Below, in pieces: positions 44,008 to 55,084 of a stretch of 64,000 bases of DNA. This DNA is from Macrothele yani (lineage: Eukaryota; Arthropoda; Arachnida; Araneae; Macrothelidae). The stretch covers positions 33,313,501 through 33,377,500 of the forward strand of contig CM077011.1 of the NCBI GenBank assembly GCA_039090855.1, given 5' to 3'. The position numbers were made by a program, and so were the translations under genes. How positions within the stretch are numbered: position 1 is the stretch's first letter; each line of letters begins with the position of its first letter. The notes under the pieces are model-generated. The model did not search any database. It was not told the DNA's origin and saw only the letters and a list, made by a program, of their open reading frames with translations.

Positions 44008-44508
44008 TATTCGTCCGCACGATAACTTGAGTAAAAATCGTTCTATTTCGATGAAATTTTAGTATGTGGTAAGAGACCACCTGGGGACAAATCCTATTGA
44101 AAATTGGGGAAATGGGGGTAAAAGGTCAGGACATAGGAGCGGGATCACTTCCATCGCCATTATGAGTCATAACTTACGTAAAAATGTTTCGATTTGGATG
44201 AAATGTTGGTACGTTGTAGGGACCTTCCTGGGGACGAATTCTATTGAAAATGGGCGAAATGGGGTGAAAGGTTAGGACACAGGAGCGGGATCTATTCCAT
44301 AGCGCTTATGCATCATAACTTACGTAAAATTGCTTCGATTGGGACAAAACTTTATCATGTCATTTCGGAGATATACTGTACTAGTTCTGTTGAATATCAT
44401 CCAAATGGATCAAAGGTCAGGGCACAGGGGTGAGATTTATTCCACAGCCATTATCCTCATAACTTGAGTAATAGCTTGAGTAATGATTTCTAGTATATTG
44501 GAAAGCGT
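44008..44508 (+). mobile_element. Inverted-repeat element with DR1-like units, copy 2, 5'-truncated
   Basis: Starts inside TCGTCCGCACGATAACTTGA and ends TTGGAAAGCGT. The left terminal repeat is missing. DR1-like sites are degenerate (GGATCAAAGGTCA near 44407). Shares the outer flank ATTGCATGATTTTACTAACT with the other copies. Confidence 0.75.
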
Positions 44509-44715
44509 ATCATAACCAATGCATTGCATGATTTTACTAACTTGTTTAATAATAAAATTTGGTTACTTGCTAAATTTTAGTGCCATTTTTAGTGCAACTA
44601 TTTTGCGTAATCCGGAAGTAATGGCTGACTATGACCGTGACCATGGAGTATATTACAAATGGGAATCATTATTTACGATTACACAAATGTATTTTTTTAA
44701 ATGTATTTAGATTGT

Positions 44716-45030
44716 TCATTCTTTCCACGCTTTTGATGGAGGTGCGCATAGTTTCGTATGGTCCGTTAGATTTTTGGTTCCATAATAATCTTTTATTACA
44801 CCGTCGACATCTTTCTTTGCAATTATACACTTTCCACATTTTGAAGAACAAGCAAGACCAAACAACACAAAATTATTCACCGGTCCCTTAATGAGACGAA
44901 ACAATTTCCAGCATTCACTCTTCCCCTTGTGGTTTTCAACAAGCACGTATTTGCTGGCTTTCTCAACCTCCTTGATATTAAATCCATCCATATTAACAAA
45001 TAAGGAGTTAATTTTGACGTGACGTGTCAT
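44716..45030 (-). pseudogene. BED-type zinc finger fragment of a hAT-like transposase
   Basis: A 104-codon open frame. SECWKLFRLIKG, then FGLACSSKCGKCI, then YGTKNLTDHTKLC fit the BED finger spacing W-x-x-F...C...C...T-x-NL-x-x-H-x-x-x-C. BED fingers bind DNA at the N-terminus of hAT transposases and domesticated relatives. The frame ends soon after the finger and no catalytic region follows. The upstream MDGFNIKEVEKA could be the true N-terminus. Confidence 0.5.
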
Positions 45031-45396
45031 GGGAACGGGATGTTAGCATATCAATCGAAAACCTCTGAATGCTCAATGTAAAAGATGCGATATGAAAATA
45101 ACTCTTAGTCATACAGTGAACTTCGCACGGAGAGAGTGAATCAGCTGAGAAGCTGGCGAATGGCGTTTGCCTGTACCTTACCTTGGACAATCGCACTGTA
45201 AAAGAACGCAAAGGAAGTATCTTTTTACGATATAGTGTCGGTGTGTCTGACGTCGGTCGGTGGAAATCTCCTTTGCTTTAAGAAAAAGACGACAATGTTC
45301 TTGCATCGCAAATCGTCATTCACTGCGTAGGCACCAGAATCAATTACAGAATTACACAACACGCATTTTTCTTTGGAATATATTTTTCTCTTTTTT
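45031..45396. other. Intergenic, no gene recognised
   Basis: A minus-strand open frame (45461-45225) has one CxxC, but it overlaps the end of the neighbouring repeat element and has no recognised domain. Confidence 0.4.
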
Positions 45397-46666
45397 ACGC
45401 TTTCCAACCGTAGGTTGAAGAAGCGTATATGCTCCAGCTTTGTCCGTCCGTCCGTCCGCACGATAACTCACGTGAAAATGGTTCGATTTCGACGAAATTT
45501 CAGTATGTGGTAGGGAACTGCTTGGGGACGATCCCTATTGAAAATAAATGAAATGGGGTCAAAGGTCAGGACATAGGAGCGGGATCCATTCCATTACCTT
45601 TATGCATCATAACTTGCGTAAAAATGGTTTGATTTCAATGAAATTTTAGTATGTGGTAAGGAACCACCTGGGAACGAACCGTGTTGAAAATGGGCGGAAT
45701 GGGGTCAAAGGTCAGGACATAAAAGTGGGATCCATTTCATTGCCTTTATGCGTCATAACATTCGTAAATATGGTTCGATTTCGATGAAATTTTAGTATGT
45801 GGTAGGGAACACCTGGGCACGAACCCTATTGAAAATTGGCAAATTGGGGTCAAAGGTCAGGCAGGGCATAAGAGCGGGATTTGTTCCGTCCCCTTATGCG
45901 TCATAACTTGCGTAAAAATGGTTCGATTTCCATGAAATTTTAGTATTTGGTAAGGAACCACCTGGGGACGAACCCAATTGAAAATGGGCGAAATGGGGTC
46001 AAAGGTCAGGGCATAAAACTGGAATCCATTCCATTGCCTTTATGCGTTATAACATGCGTAAATATGGTTCGATTTCGATGAAATTTTAGTATGTGGTAGG
46101 GAGCCACTGGGGACGAGCCCTATTGAAAATGGGCAAAATGGGGTCAAAGGTCAGGGCATAAAAACGGGATCCATTCCATTGCCTTTATGCGTCATAACAT
46201 GCGTAAATATGGTTCGATTTCGATGAAATTTTAGTATGTGGTAGGGAACCACTGGGCACGAACCCTATTGAAAATGGGCGAAATGGGGTCAAAGGTCAGG
46301 ACTCTGGAGTGGGATCCATTCCATTGCCCTTGTGCATCATAACTTAGCTAAAAATGTTTCGATTGCGACAAAACTTTGCCATGTTGTTCCGGAGGTATAG
46401 TGAACCGGTTCTGTTGAATATCAACGAAATGGGGTCAAAGGTCATTGCACAAAAGCAAGATTTATTACACAGCCATTATTCTCATAAGTTGCGTAAAACT
46501 GCTTCTATTGCGACAAAACTATAGTATGTTATTCTTGAGGTATACTGAACCGGTTCTGTTGAATATCATCGAAATGGGGTCAAAGGTCAGGACACAGGAG
46601 CGAGATTTATTCCACAGCCATTCTCCTCATAACTTGAGTAATAATTTCTGGTATGTTGGAAAGCGT
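45397..46666 (+). mobile_element. Inverted-repeat element with eight DR1 sites, copy 3
   Basis: Ends are ACGCTTTCCAAC (45397-45408) and GTTGGAAAGCGT (46655-46666). Near the left end is GTCCGTCCGTCCGTCCGCAC. Inside are about eight units of 130-155 bp, each with TCGATTTCGATGAAATTTTA-like sequence and a GGGTCAAAGGTCA site. Non-coding, so non-autonomous; 1,270 bp. This is the longest and best-preserved of the three copies. Confidence 0.8.
45556..46589 (+). promoter_or_regulatory. Array of eight exact DR1 nuclear-receptor sites
   Basis: GGGTCAAAGGTCA, two half-sites one base apart, occurs without mismatch at 45556, 45702, 45847, 45996, 46141, 46286, 46432 and 46577. The DR1 layout is the known target of HNF4 and RXR/USP-type receptors. 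Spacing is 144-149 bp. Binding in vivo is not shown by sequence. Confidence 0.6.
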
Positions 46667-46767
46667 ACCATAATCAATGCGTTGCATGATTTTACTAACT
46701 TTTTAAAAATAAAACAGGAATAAAACCGGGTCAAAATTTGGTCGGGAACATCTTGACCCGACCCGTT

Positions 46768-46848
46768 GGACCCGCAAGAAATTATCGACCTATTGGACCC
46801 GCAAGAAATTATCGACCTATTGGACCCGCAAGAAATTATGGACCCGTT
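46768..46848 (+). repeat. 27-bp short tandem repeat
   Basis: GGACCCGCAAGAAATTATCG-type unit in three copies, followed by degenerate GACCCGTTGACCTGTGACC. A related GACCCG-rich stretch lies at 60395-60500, next to another Tc1-like element. Confidence 0.8.
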
Positions 46849-46987
46849 GACCTGTGACCCGTTGAGCTGTGACCTGTTTCCATCTCTGATTGTTATTTCA
46901 TTTTGTGTATCTTTTCTTTGTATATACTGTATTCTCTACGTTGTGTGCCAGTGTGGTACAAGTTGCGTTCAGCAGCAGTCCGTACGA

Positions 46988-48090
46988 ATGGTTGGTGAAA
47001 TGGGTGACCTGTCAGACTTTCAAAGAGGGCAAATCGTGGGAGCCCGTTTAGCAAGAGCGTCTGTAACCATGACAACCAAATTGTTTGTTGTTTCAAGAGC
47101 AACAGTCTCCACGTTTATAACTGCATATACCCAAAGCATGGCAAGAATTCATTGGCAAAGAAGAATAGTAGGCGAAAACCGAGACTGAATGACAGGGATC
47201 ATCGAAGACCAACAAAGATTGTGTCCAAACAGTACAGAATTGCTGCAGAAAAAGTAACACCAAAACTCAGTGTCCACCTGGAAGACCTTGTTTCCACATA
47301 AACAGTTCGCAGAGAACTTCACAGAGCCAACATTCATGGAAGATCAGCAATCACCTTTAATCACAGAAGTCAATGCTACAATGCCAAAAAGATGGTGTCG
47401 TGTGCATAAAAACTGGACAGCTAATGACTGGAAACGTGTGACATGGTCTGATGAGTCCTCATTTACATTATTCCCTTAATTCATTCATTCATTAGACGTG
47501 GATCAGGAACACCAAACAGAAGCCATCGCTCTTTCTATGTTAATAAGTGAGTCACGGAAAAAATTCCGCCACCGGGAATCGAACCCAGGGTCTTCCAGTT
47601 ACACGCCGGACATGCTACCACTGCACCACAGCGGCGTCAAATTCTCCAGACTCAAAAGAGATTTACTGCCATGCAAGTGGCAGGTTGCTTCATTGAGCCC
47701 CGCACAATGCTGGGGATTCCCCAGAGATGGAAAACAGCAACTGAACAAATAACTAGGAGGCGATTGAATAATTTATTCATACACTCGACGTGGATCAGTA
47801 ACACCAAACAGAAGGCATCGCTCTTTCCACGTTAATAAGTGAGGTCACGGAAAAATTATCGTTATTGACGTGGAAAGAGCGATGACTTCTGTTTGGTGTA
47901 CATTATTCCCAACATTAGGTCGGGCTTATATACGTAACCCCCCTCCTAGGAAGCATACAATACGGTATGTCTAGCTCCAACTGTAAAACATGGGGGTGCA
48001 TCTGTGATGATTTAGGCGGCCATATCTTGATATTCGGCTGAAACATCATTACCCTTATGTGGTCGAGTTACTGCCAGCGAGTACTTAACG
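46988..48090 (+). pseudogene. Tc1-like transposase pseudogene with SINE-like insertion
   Basis: MVGEMGDLSDFQRGQIVGAR and VTMTTKLFVVSRATVSTFIT give the DNA-binding domain. A damaged middle follows, then WSDESSFTLFP (first catalytic D), where a 424-bp element is inserted. The gene resumes at 47911 (LGRAYIRNPP) and fades out near 48090 before the second and third catalytic residues. Several frameshifts. Same lineage as the relic at 41463. Confidence 0.85.
47476..47899 (-). mobile_element. tRNA-like insertion with repeat-flanked structure (SINE family 3)
   Basis: Flanked by the exact 11-bp direct repeat ACATTATTCCC (47465-47475 and 47900-47910). It contains a minus-strand tRNA-like part (47564-47636; GGTGCAGTGGTAGCATGTCC as box A, TGGGTTCGATTCCCGG as box B), enclosed by a ~70-bp direct repeat (47497-47570 and 47783-47855), and ends in an inverted partial copy (47857-47899) that would form a hairpin. 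Confidence 0.75.
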
Positions 48091-48151
48091 CAAATAACAA
48101 ATTTTCTCTTTGTAACTGGTATCACACTGCAGCATTAGCAGTACATAAATA

Positions 48152-49474
48152 CGAGGTCCGATTAAAAAGTTCCTCGACTAGGCCGATATACAACAAAGTA
48201 CTTACGTTACTTAAGTCTGGCTATGATCTCCCTCAAAGTAGTCTCTTTGGGTAGCGATACACCGCTGCCAGCGTTTTTGCCACTGTTGGAATGCTCTCTG
48301 GAAGTCCTGTTCCCGAATCGTGTCAAGCACCGTCTGCGATTCGCGCTAGATCTCATCCACGGTTTCAAAACGGCGGCCCTTGAGCTTCAGCTTCATCTTC
48401 GGGAACAGAAAGAAGTCGCTGGGGGCCAAATCCGGCGAGTAAGGCGGGTGAGGAAGGGTAGTCATGCTGTTGCGGCTGCAAAACTGGCGTGTTGCTAGCG
48501 GTCCGTGAGCTGCTGCATTGTCGTGGTGGAGCAGGAAATCGTCCTTCCGCCACATTTCAGGTCGTTTGCGGCGAATGTCCTCCCGAAGACGCCGAAGAAC
48601 ATCGCAGTAAAAAAGGGCGGTGACGTTCTGGCCCTGGGGGACGAGTTCACGGTGGACAATCCCACGAATGTCGAAGAGCACGATGAGCATGCTTTTGGTT
48701 GAGCTCCGGACCTGTCGGGTCTTCTTCGGCAGTGGAGATGCCGGTATCTTCCACTGCGACGACTGTTGCTTGGTCTCCGAGTCGTAACCGTAGACCCAAG
48801 TCTCGTCCCCAGTGATGACCCACTACAGGAACGTTGGTTCATTCACCACCTGCTGACGAAGATTTTGACAGAGTTCGACACGGAGCGCCTTCTGTCCGGG
48901 GTTCAGAATCTTTGGCATAAACTTTGCAGCAATGCGGTGTATGTTCAAAACCGACGTCAAAACTTCTTGCACTGTTCCATAAGTCACATTGATGATAGTA
49001 GCAATGCCTTGAATGGTTCTCAGGCGATCCCCATGCACCAGTTCCCTAATTTTGTCCACACTTTTTTGGGGGTTTTGTTTGTGGATGGTCTCCCTGACCT
49101 CTCGTCATCATCCAGTGCTGTTGTGCCGTTCTTGAAGTGCAAGTGCCACTCAAAACACCTTGCACAACTCATTGCTTCATTGCCATAAGCCTGCCGCAAC
49201 ATTTCACGCGTCTCCGTTCCCGATTTGCCGAGTTTGACGCAGAATTTGATGTTCGCTCGCTGCTCTAGTTTGCAGTCCATACCAAAATCGCAGCTGTGTT
49301 CTGCACGTGGTCACCAAATATCGTGTAGCACAGCTCCCTATGTTTACAGAACGACGCCTACTCGGCACAATGACTCATGAAGGTCACTATCCTCGACAGC
49401 TGCTCGCGCATCCGCGTAGCGCCATCTGTTGGCGAGCTACATACCTACTCTCGGAACTTTTTAATAGCACTACG
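48152..49474 (-). mobile_element. mariner/SETMAR-type transposon with TIRs
   Basis: 1,323 bp. Left end CGAGGTCCGATTAAAAAGTT and right end (reverse complement) CGTAGTGCTATTAAAAAGTT, each next to TA. This is the fuller relative of the deleted copy at 26464. Confidence 0.85.
48207..49280 (-). pseudogene. mariner transposase pseudogene (SETMAR-like)
   Basis: The N-terminal region reads MDCKLEQRANIKFCVKLGKS, TREMLRQAYGNEAMSCARCF and DDERSGRPST, as in the helix-turn-helix region of SETMAR-type mariners. The catalytic half (from 48690) has LFDIRGIVHRELVPQGQ, LHHDNAAAHGPLATRQF (second D) and PYSPDLAPSDFFLFPKMK (third D, DD34D class), and the end is ARLK with a stop at 48207. Several frameshifts lie between the halves and one stop follows FETVDEI. 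Not functional. Confidence 0.85.
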
Positions 49475-50000
49475 TATTATATTTTGACAGCATTTTAACA
49501 AAAACCTAAAATGCAATTTAATTTCCACGTATAATTTAGCTCCAGTTCTTGCGCGTTAATAGTGCAAATGGGAAAACGAAAATATGTTGTAGGGCAATGT
49601 GAGCTGTAGAAACCTTGAAGAAATTTTTATACTGACGATATGCGAGAGAAATTAAATAGTTTAAAACCGTTTCCTCTATAAATTATTCGAGAATAAATGT
49701 TCAGTCGAAGAGTCTGGAATATTGCATAAAACTGTTGACTTAAATTTGGTTGCATGAAGAAAATTTCGTTGTCACTGTGGAGCAACAGTACTGAAAAGTT
49801 TCAAAAACCGTTGTCCTGAACTTGTTCACAAACATTATTTCGTATGACATATACTGTATAACGAAACAGCCCATTTCCGGTGATGATGAATTTCGAACTC
49901 GCATCTTCCTTTGCCGGAATCGTATATTCTAAAGGCGGTTGCAGGAAATTGCAAGTCATTTCGGGTCAGCAGACTAACCATACTTGAAGTAGCTCACTGT
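49475..50000. other. Degenerate repeat sequence, no gene
   Basis: Carries diverged copies of a ~110-bp motif (AGTTTAAAAACCGTTG and GTGAAGAAAATTTC-like) that recurs at 50340-50560 and 50690-50800. No coding potential recognised. Confidence 0.45.
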
Positions 50001-50310
50001 AGAAGGAGGACTTTTAATTCTGGACGACGTGAGGAAGAAGCATCACACATTTTTCGAAGAACTTCACTACCAAAAGATTCATTTTACGTTCAGGCGCTAA
50101 TATAGTGTTAAAGCCCAAATTTGCCGGTGATCGGATTCAAACATACGTCTTCTTTCTCTTGAGTCAGACGCTGTACCATCTGAACTACTCCGGCAAAGGC
50201 TTATCGTTAAAACTTGCCGTTTCGACATGTGTTTTGACATGCGCTGACGTGCGTTTTGACATGTGTTTGGACATGCGCTGACGTGCGTTTTGACATGTGC
50301 ACCACCTCTA
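50001..50310 (-). repeat. tRNA-like repeat unit, SINE family 4
   Basis: The string GAAGAAGCATCACACATTTT precedes a minus-strand tRNA-like segment at 50121-50195. Its ends still pair (GCCGG with CCGGC), and it has TAGTTCAGATGGTACAGCG as box A and TTTGAATCCGATC as box B. At 50217-50300 follows a short tandem repeat of GTTTTGACATGTG and GACATGCGCTGACGTGC, about two copies. Confidence 0.65.
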
Positions 50311-51516
50311 CATCACACACAGTGAAATATTGGAAAGTTCATACCAAGGGGCCAGTATATTGTAAAGTTTAAAAAATTTTGACTCAAAATTACTTGCGAA
50401 GAAATTTTCATACTCAGTGCGATGCAGGAGTACTGAAACGTGTAAAAAACCGTTGTTCAAAAGTCATTCATGAAGAAAGTTTTAATAGTTTGAAGATTGA
50501 AAAGTTTAAAACCCACTGACTTAAAAATCGCTCGTGAAGTGATCTAAGGTGAGGTCTCCTGACTTCTCTTTCTCGTGAATTGGGGTTCGAATCCCGAGGA
50601 AAAAACAAGGATGCTGCGCTTACTTACTTCCCTTTTCTAAAATCGGTGAGTCCAACCTCCTCCCCAAATGAAATGATTTGTGAAGATTTTTTTTTATATT
50701 CTGAAAATTCGGAGTTTAAAAACCGTCGTCAAGAAATAATTCATGGTGATTCAGTGTGGCGGCGTTGAGATGTTTAAAAAGTTATCTCTCGCCTCGATGG
50801 CATAAATAACGTGAAAAAGAGAATGGCTTCGAAACGGGGAACAGTCGTAAAGGAAAACGATGTTGAGTAATTGTCAAAATGCTTGAAACGTGTACGCCAA
50901 AGGAGTTCATCTGGCTTATGTAACAGAAGTTTTATATGCTTTCGCCGCTAACATTTCTTCCTCCTATGACACGCAACGTTCCCAGGTTCATCGAAAGGAA
51001 AGTTATTTTGAATGGGCCCGTCTCCTCTCTAAGCCTCGCCCCCTTTGCTACACACAAACGCACATATACTCTGAAAGCATACCTGACGTGAGGTGAAAGT
51101 GTTTAATTTATTAATTTAAGCCACGCCCCTCAGCATATCAGTCTCTTTTGCACAAGTTGCATCTTCCAAGCCTAAAAAGTGAATGAGGTCAGTCAGCTGC
51201 TAGGGGAAACATCGGTATATTGGAACAAGGGAGTTGAATTGGAGTTCAGTTGTTTCTCTCCTAGCTGCCAGGAAACACACGGAGCTACTCGGTCTCTCAA
51301 CGCACTTTTCGCGAAATGAAATTACAACGCACTCGTTCCTAAGGCTTATATTGTTTAATAAGGTACATTTTTTTTTCTTTCTATTTTTCGTTTTCAGTAT
51401 TTTAAAATATTCAGACAAAAAACATCTAATGTTTCATTCTCAGTTTTAAATTAATTATCGACTAATACAACACAAGGTGCCTTATTGATCTGTCACTCAA
51501 ACCAAGCGAGTATCCT
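50311..51516. other. Degenerate repeats, no gene recognised
   Basis: Further copies of the ~110-bp motif of 49.5-50.0 kb, then unique-looking sequence with a T-rich run at 51366-51395. Short frames only. Confidence 0.4.
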
Positions 51517-51705
51517 GGGTGGCCGATTGGTCTGATGCGCTGGCTTCTGACTAATCTTCCGAGCTCGACAGTTTTCGAGTCGTGGATGAGACAGGTGCAG
51601 TGAGCCATTGGACCTATACGTACCTTGGAAGCAGTACCCCTAAATTAGGGAAAAGCGGCTGTTTATAGTCTGAGTTCGTGGGGGTGATCGTTAAAACTCC
51701 TTAAG
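51517..51705 (+). mobile_element. Diverged tRNA-derived SINE, family 1
   Basis: GGTGGCCGATTGGTCTGATG stands for the head, and CCCTAAATTAGGGAAAAGCG with GTGGGGGTGATCGTTAAAAC for the body. The box-B region is poorly conserved. An old copy. Confidence 0.7.
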
Positions 51706-52177
51706 AGAATCAGTCAACCGCTCACCTACAACCAGTAAATTTTGAAGTACGAGGTAGGTCTTCCGGAGTACTTTAAAAAACAGAATGTGGCTAGCTTAAA
51801 AAAATGTTTCCAACATTTAAGAAAATAGAGAGTATTGATTTACACCTGGAACATACACACTTGAAAAATTTCTGAAATGCATGAGCAACTTTCCGGGATT
51901 TCTTTCGTGAATTAACGAAGCATATTTCTGACACAACTTTTTTCATGAAATGACGGAAAGAACTCTAAATTTCACGGATTTTCCGTACGCCAGAAGAATT
52001 ATGAATTTTCAGAGACCATTACACAATTCCTTTCTTATATAAGCAGTAAAAACTGTTTTCAGGATGTGTTAACGGAAAATTCTGAATTTTCAGAAACCTT
52101 TCAGCGATTCCTTTCTTATATTAATGGAAAAACTCCGTTCTCATTTTTTCCGTACCCATATGACAAATACTTGGTTC
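51706..52177. other. AT-rich spacer, no gene recognised
   Basis: Nothing recognised; an imperfect repeat GGAAAATTCTGAATTTTCAGA occurs near 52075. Confidence 0.35.
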
Positions 52178-54152
52178 TAGGTGAATTCATCGAAAACGAA
52201 TTCATCGAAAACGGATTCATTGAACGGAGAATTCATCGGAAAGCAAATTCTTCGAAAATTAGGGCTTCAGGTGAATTCATCGAAAGCGCAATCACCGAAA
52301 GATACAATATTGTAGGGTAAGCTTTTATCGAAAATTTTGACTATAATTGGAATATGGGTAAGTGGCCACAAAGCCGTTTGGGGAACGTATAAAACTTTCA
52401 TTTTTTTTATTTCTTAGGTTACACTTTCATGTAGAATGACCATAAAAGCATAAGAGAGTCTAACAAGAATGAGACTTTTGATTTCATCGTGTCTACTATT
52501 CTCGGAATGTATTATTAAGTATTACTGCGCTTATACTTAGGAGTTAAATATTAACACGCCTAAGCCGTTTTAACAGTTTTTACTTCATCGTGTTCATACT
52601 CACAAGGTTTAGACGCCAAATCAAGTTAATATTATTGCGCTTTTTTTTAGGCATTAAATATTAATATATAAGCCTAGGCCTTTTTTAAAGTTTTTATTCC
52701 ATCGTTTTCATATTCGTAAGGTTTAGACACCAGGTCAAGATAGTTTTATTGCGCTTTTCCTAAGGCATTAAATATTAATACCTTGCCTTAGGCCTAGGCC
52801 TTTTTACCAGTTTTTATTCCATCCTGCTCATACTCACAAGATTTAGACACCCAATAAAGTTAGTATTATTGCGCTTTTACTTTGGCATGAAATATTAATA
52901 CCTAGGCCTTTTTAATGGTTTTTATTCCATCATGTTCACACTCACAAGGTTTAGACACAAGGTTAAGTTAGTGTTATTGCAGTTTTACTTAGGCACTAAA
53001 TATTAATTCCTTGGCCTAGGCCTTTTTAACAGGTTTTGTTCCATCGTGTTCATATTCATAAGGCTTAGGCACCATGTCAAGTTAGTATTATTGAGCTTTT
53101 ACTTAGGCATTAAATATTAATACATAGGCGTACGAGAAGGCCTTTTTAACAGTTTTTATTCTATTGCGTTCCTATTCATAAAGTTTGGACACCAAGTCAA
53201 GTTAGTAATATTGCGCTTTTACTTTGGCATTAAATATTAATACCTTGTCCTAGGCCTAAGCCAAGGTATTAATATCTAATTCCTAATTAAAGGTGCAATA
53301 ACACTAACTTAACTTGGTGTCTAAACCTTGTGAGTATGAACACGATGGAAGAAAAACTGTTAAAAAGGCCTGTGCCTAGGCATTAATTTGTAATGCCTAA
53401 GTAAAAGCGCAATAATTCTAAGTAGACTTGGGGTATAGAAGTTATGAATATGAACACGGTGGGAAACAAACTGTTAATAAGGCCTAAGCCTGTTTATTAA
53501 TATTTGATGCTTAATAAAAGAGCAGCATTATTAGCTTGATTTCTTATGTAAACTGTATGACTATATTGCGTCGTGCTCAGGTTCATAAGGTTTAGACACA
53601 AAGACTAGTATTATTGCCCTTTTACTAAGGCATTAAATATTAATTCCTAGGCCTTTGCGCACGTCTGAAACTAGGAAAATGCAATTTTTATACTGCCCCT
53701 AAAGTGGGTGTGTGCGCTTGTCCAACCTTTTTAGTGGCCAGCTGTCTTAAATTCTATTTGAATTATTTCGTTTCATTGTCTTTCGAAAAAGTCGCCTTTC
53801 GATAAATTGCTCGTTCGATAAATTTATTTGAGATGAATTCGCATTAGACGAATTTGTTTTCGATGAATTGGTTTCACTTTTTTCAATAAAGTCATCTTTC
53901 GGTGAATTGTTCGTTCGATAAATTTGTTTTCGATTAATTCGTTTCACTTTTTTCGATAAAGTCATCTTTCGGTGAACTGTTCCTTCGATAAATTTGTTTT
54001 CAATGAATTCGTTCCACTTCTTTCGATAAAATCATCTTTCGGTGAATTGTTCGTTCGATAAATTTGTTTTCGATGAATTCGTTCCACTGTTTTCGATAAA
54101 ATCATGTTTCGGTGAATTGTTCGTTCGATAAATTCGTTTTCGATGAATTCGC
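52178..54152. mobile_element. Foldback-like element with subrepeated ends
   Basis: The left end has tandem GAATTCATCGAAAAC units from 52179; the right end is their inverted complement in more copies (53750-54150). GGTGAATTCATCGAAAACGA at the left matches GGCGAATTCATCGAAAACGA at the right (reverse complement). Between them, ~125-bp units (TTTAGACACCAAGTCAAGTT, ATTGCGCTTTTAC, GGCATTAAATATTAAT, GGCCTAGGCCTTTTT) run plus from about 52,600 to 53,260 and inverted from about 53,270 to 53,500. No protein; short frames of I-E-N-E-F repeats come from the subrepeats. Confidence 0.8.
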
Positions 54153-54705
54153 CTGCTCCCGAATAATTTCGGGTAATAGGACAGATTGACGGAATCACTT
54201 GGGAGTTTGGTTAATTGTTAAATTTCAATAGTTTGTCCAAGTATTTGATTTTGAAGTTCTGTAGCGAGATCGGATATTGTGGATATTATATCACATGTAT
54301 TTGGTTACTGTGGCGCAGGATAATTTTTCTCCTCCTCCCCATTTTATGCACCAGCTATTATATTGTGTTACCGTAAGAAATCGGTGACTTAATTTATTGT
54401 ACAGGTGATTGTACGATATCTACTGTATGTATCAATTTGTGGAGTCCTTACGACAAAAGATATATGGCTATCAAAAGTAAATTTTATATTTAGAAGTTTT
54501 GTGAAATATTATATAAAAGTACATTACACCGTCTCTTAAAAATAATTGAAAGTTATTGTCAGTTAAAAATGGGTCTCAAACTCCAAATCGTATTGTTGCT
54601 TAGAAAAATCACGAATTTGTAATAAGACCTCCAACAGGAAAAATAAAATTATTACAAACAGTTTCAAAAAATAATAAGTTCCAATAGGAAATCAAATGTT
54701 TGATT
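54153..54705. other. Intergenic, no gene recognised
   Basis: AT-rich sequence with no recognisable element. Confidence 0.4.
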
Positions 54706-54870
54706 TCTGTGACTTACTGGGTCAGTTGTTAAAACCCGCAGTTTCGACCTGAACGGCCCGGGCTCGATTTCTACCACCCGAATTAAAAAGGATTCTCTCC
54801 CGTAAAGGCTGAAGTGTTTAGCATGTTGCATGTTAGCTTTCGCGAAATTTCTGTCTAAATACAAAAAAAA
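54706..54870 (+). repeat. tRNA-like sequence, probable SINE head
   Basis: CTTACTGGGTCAGTTGTTAA is box-A-like and GGCCCGGGCTCGATTTCTAC box-B-like at tRNA spacing. The downstream body (GGATTCTCTCCCGTAAAGGC) resembles none of the other families here. Confidence 0.5.
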
Positions 54871-55084
54871 ACAAAAAACCGGACTTTTCTGAAATAAACG
54901 AAACTACTACGTAAAATATGTGAAAATACGGAAGGTAAAAAAAACCGTACACTTTTAAAAACGGAAATTCCGTTAAAAGACAAACACTTTTCTGCGCGTT
55001 ATTTTCAGAAATTTACACAAATTATTTTTTACAGTGCATGTAGATGCAGGCTATTTTGTTAATCGACATTTTGATTACAGCGAT

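Noticed and set aside
52066..54198. Frames rich in I-E-N-E-F repeats at the ends of the 52-54 kb element
   Set aside because: They are translations of the 15-bp GAATTCATCGAAAAC subrepeat, which keeps one frame because 15 is a multiple of 3.
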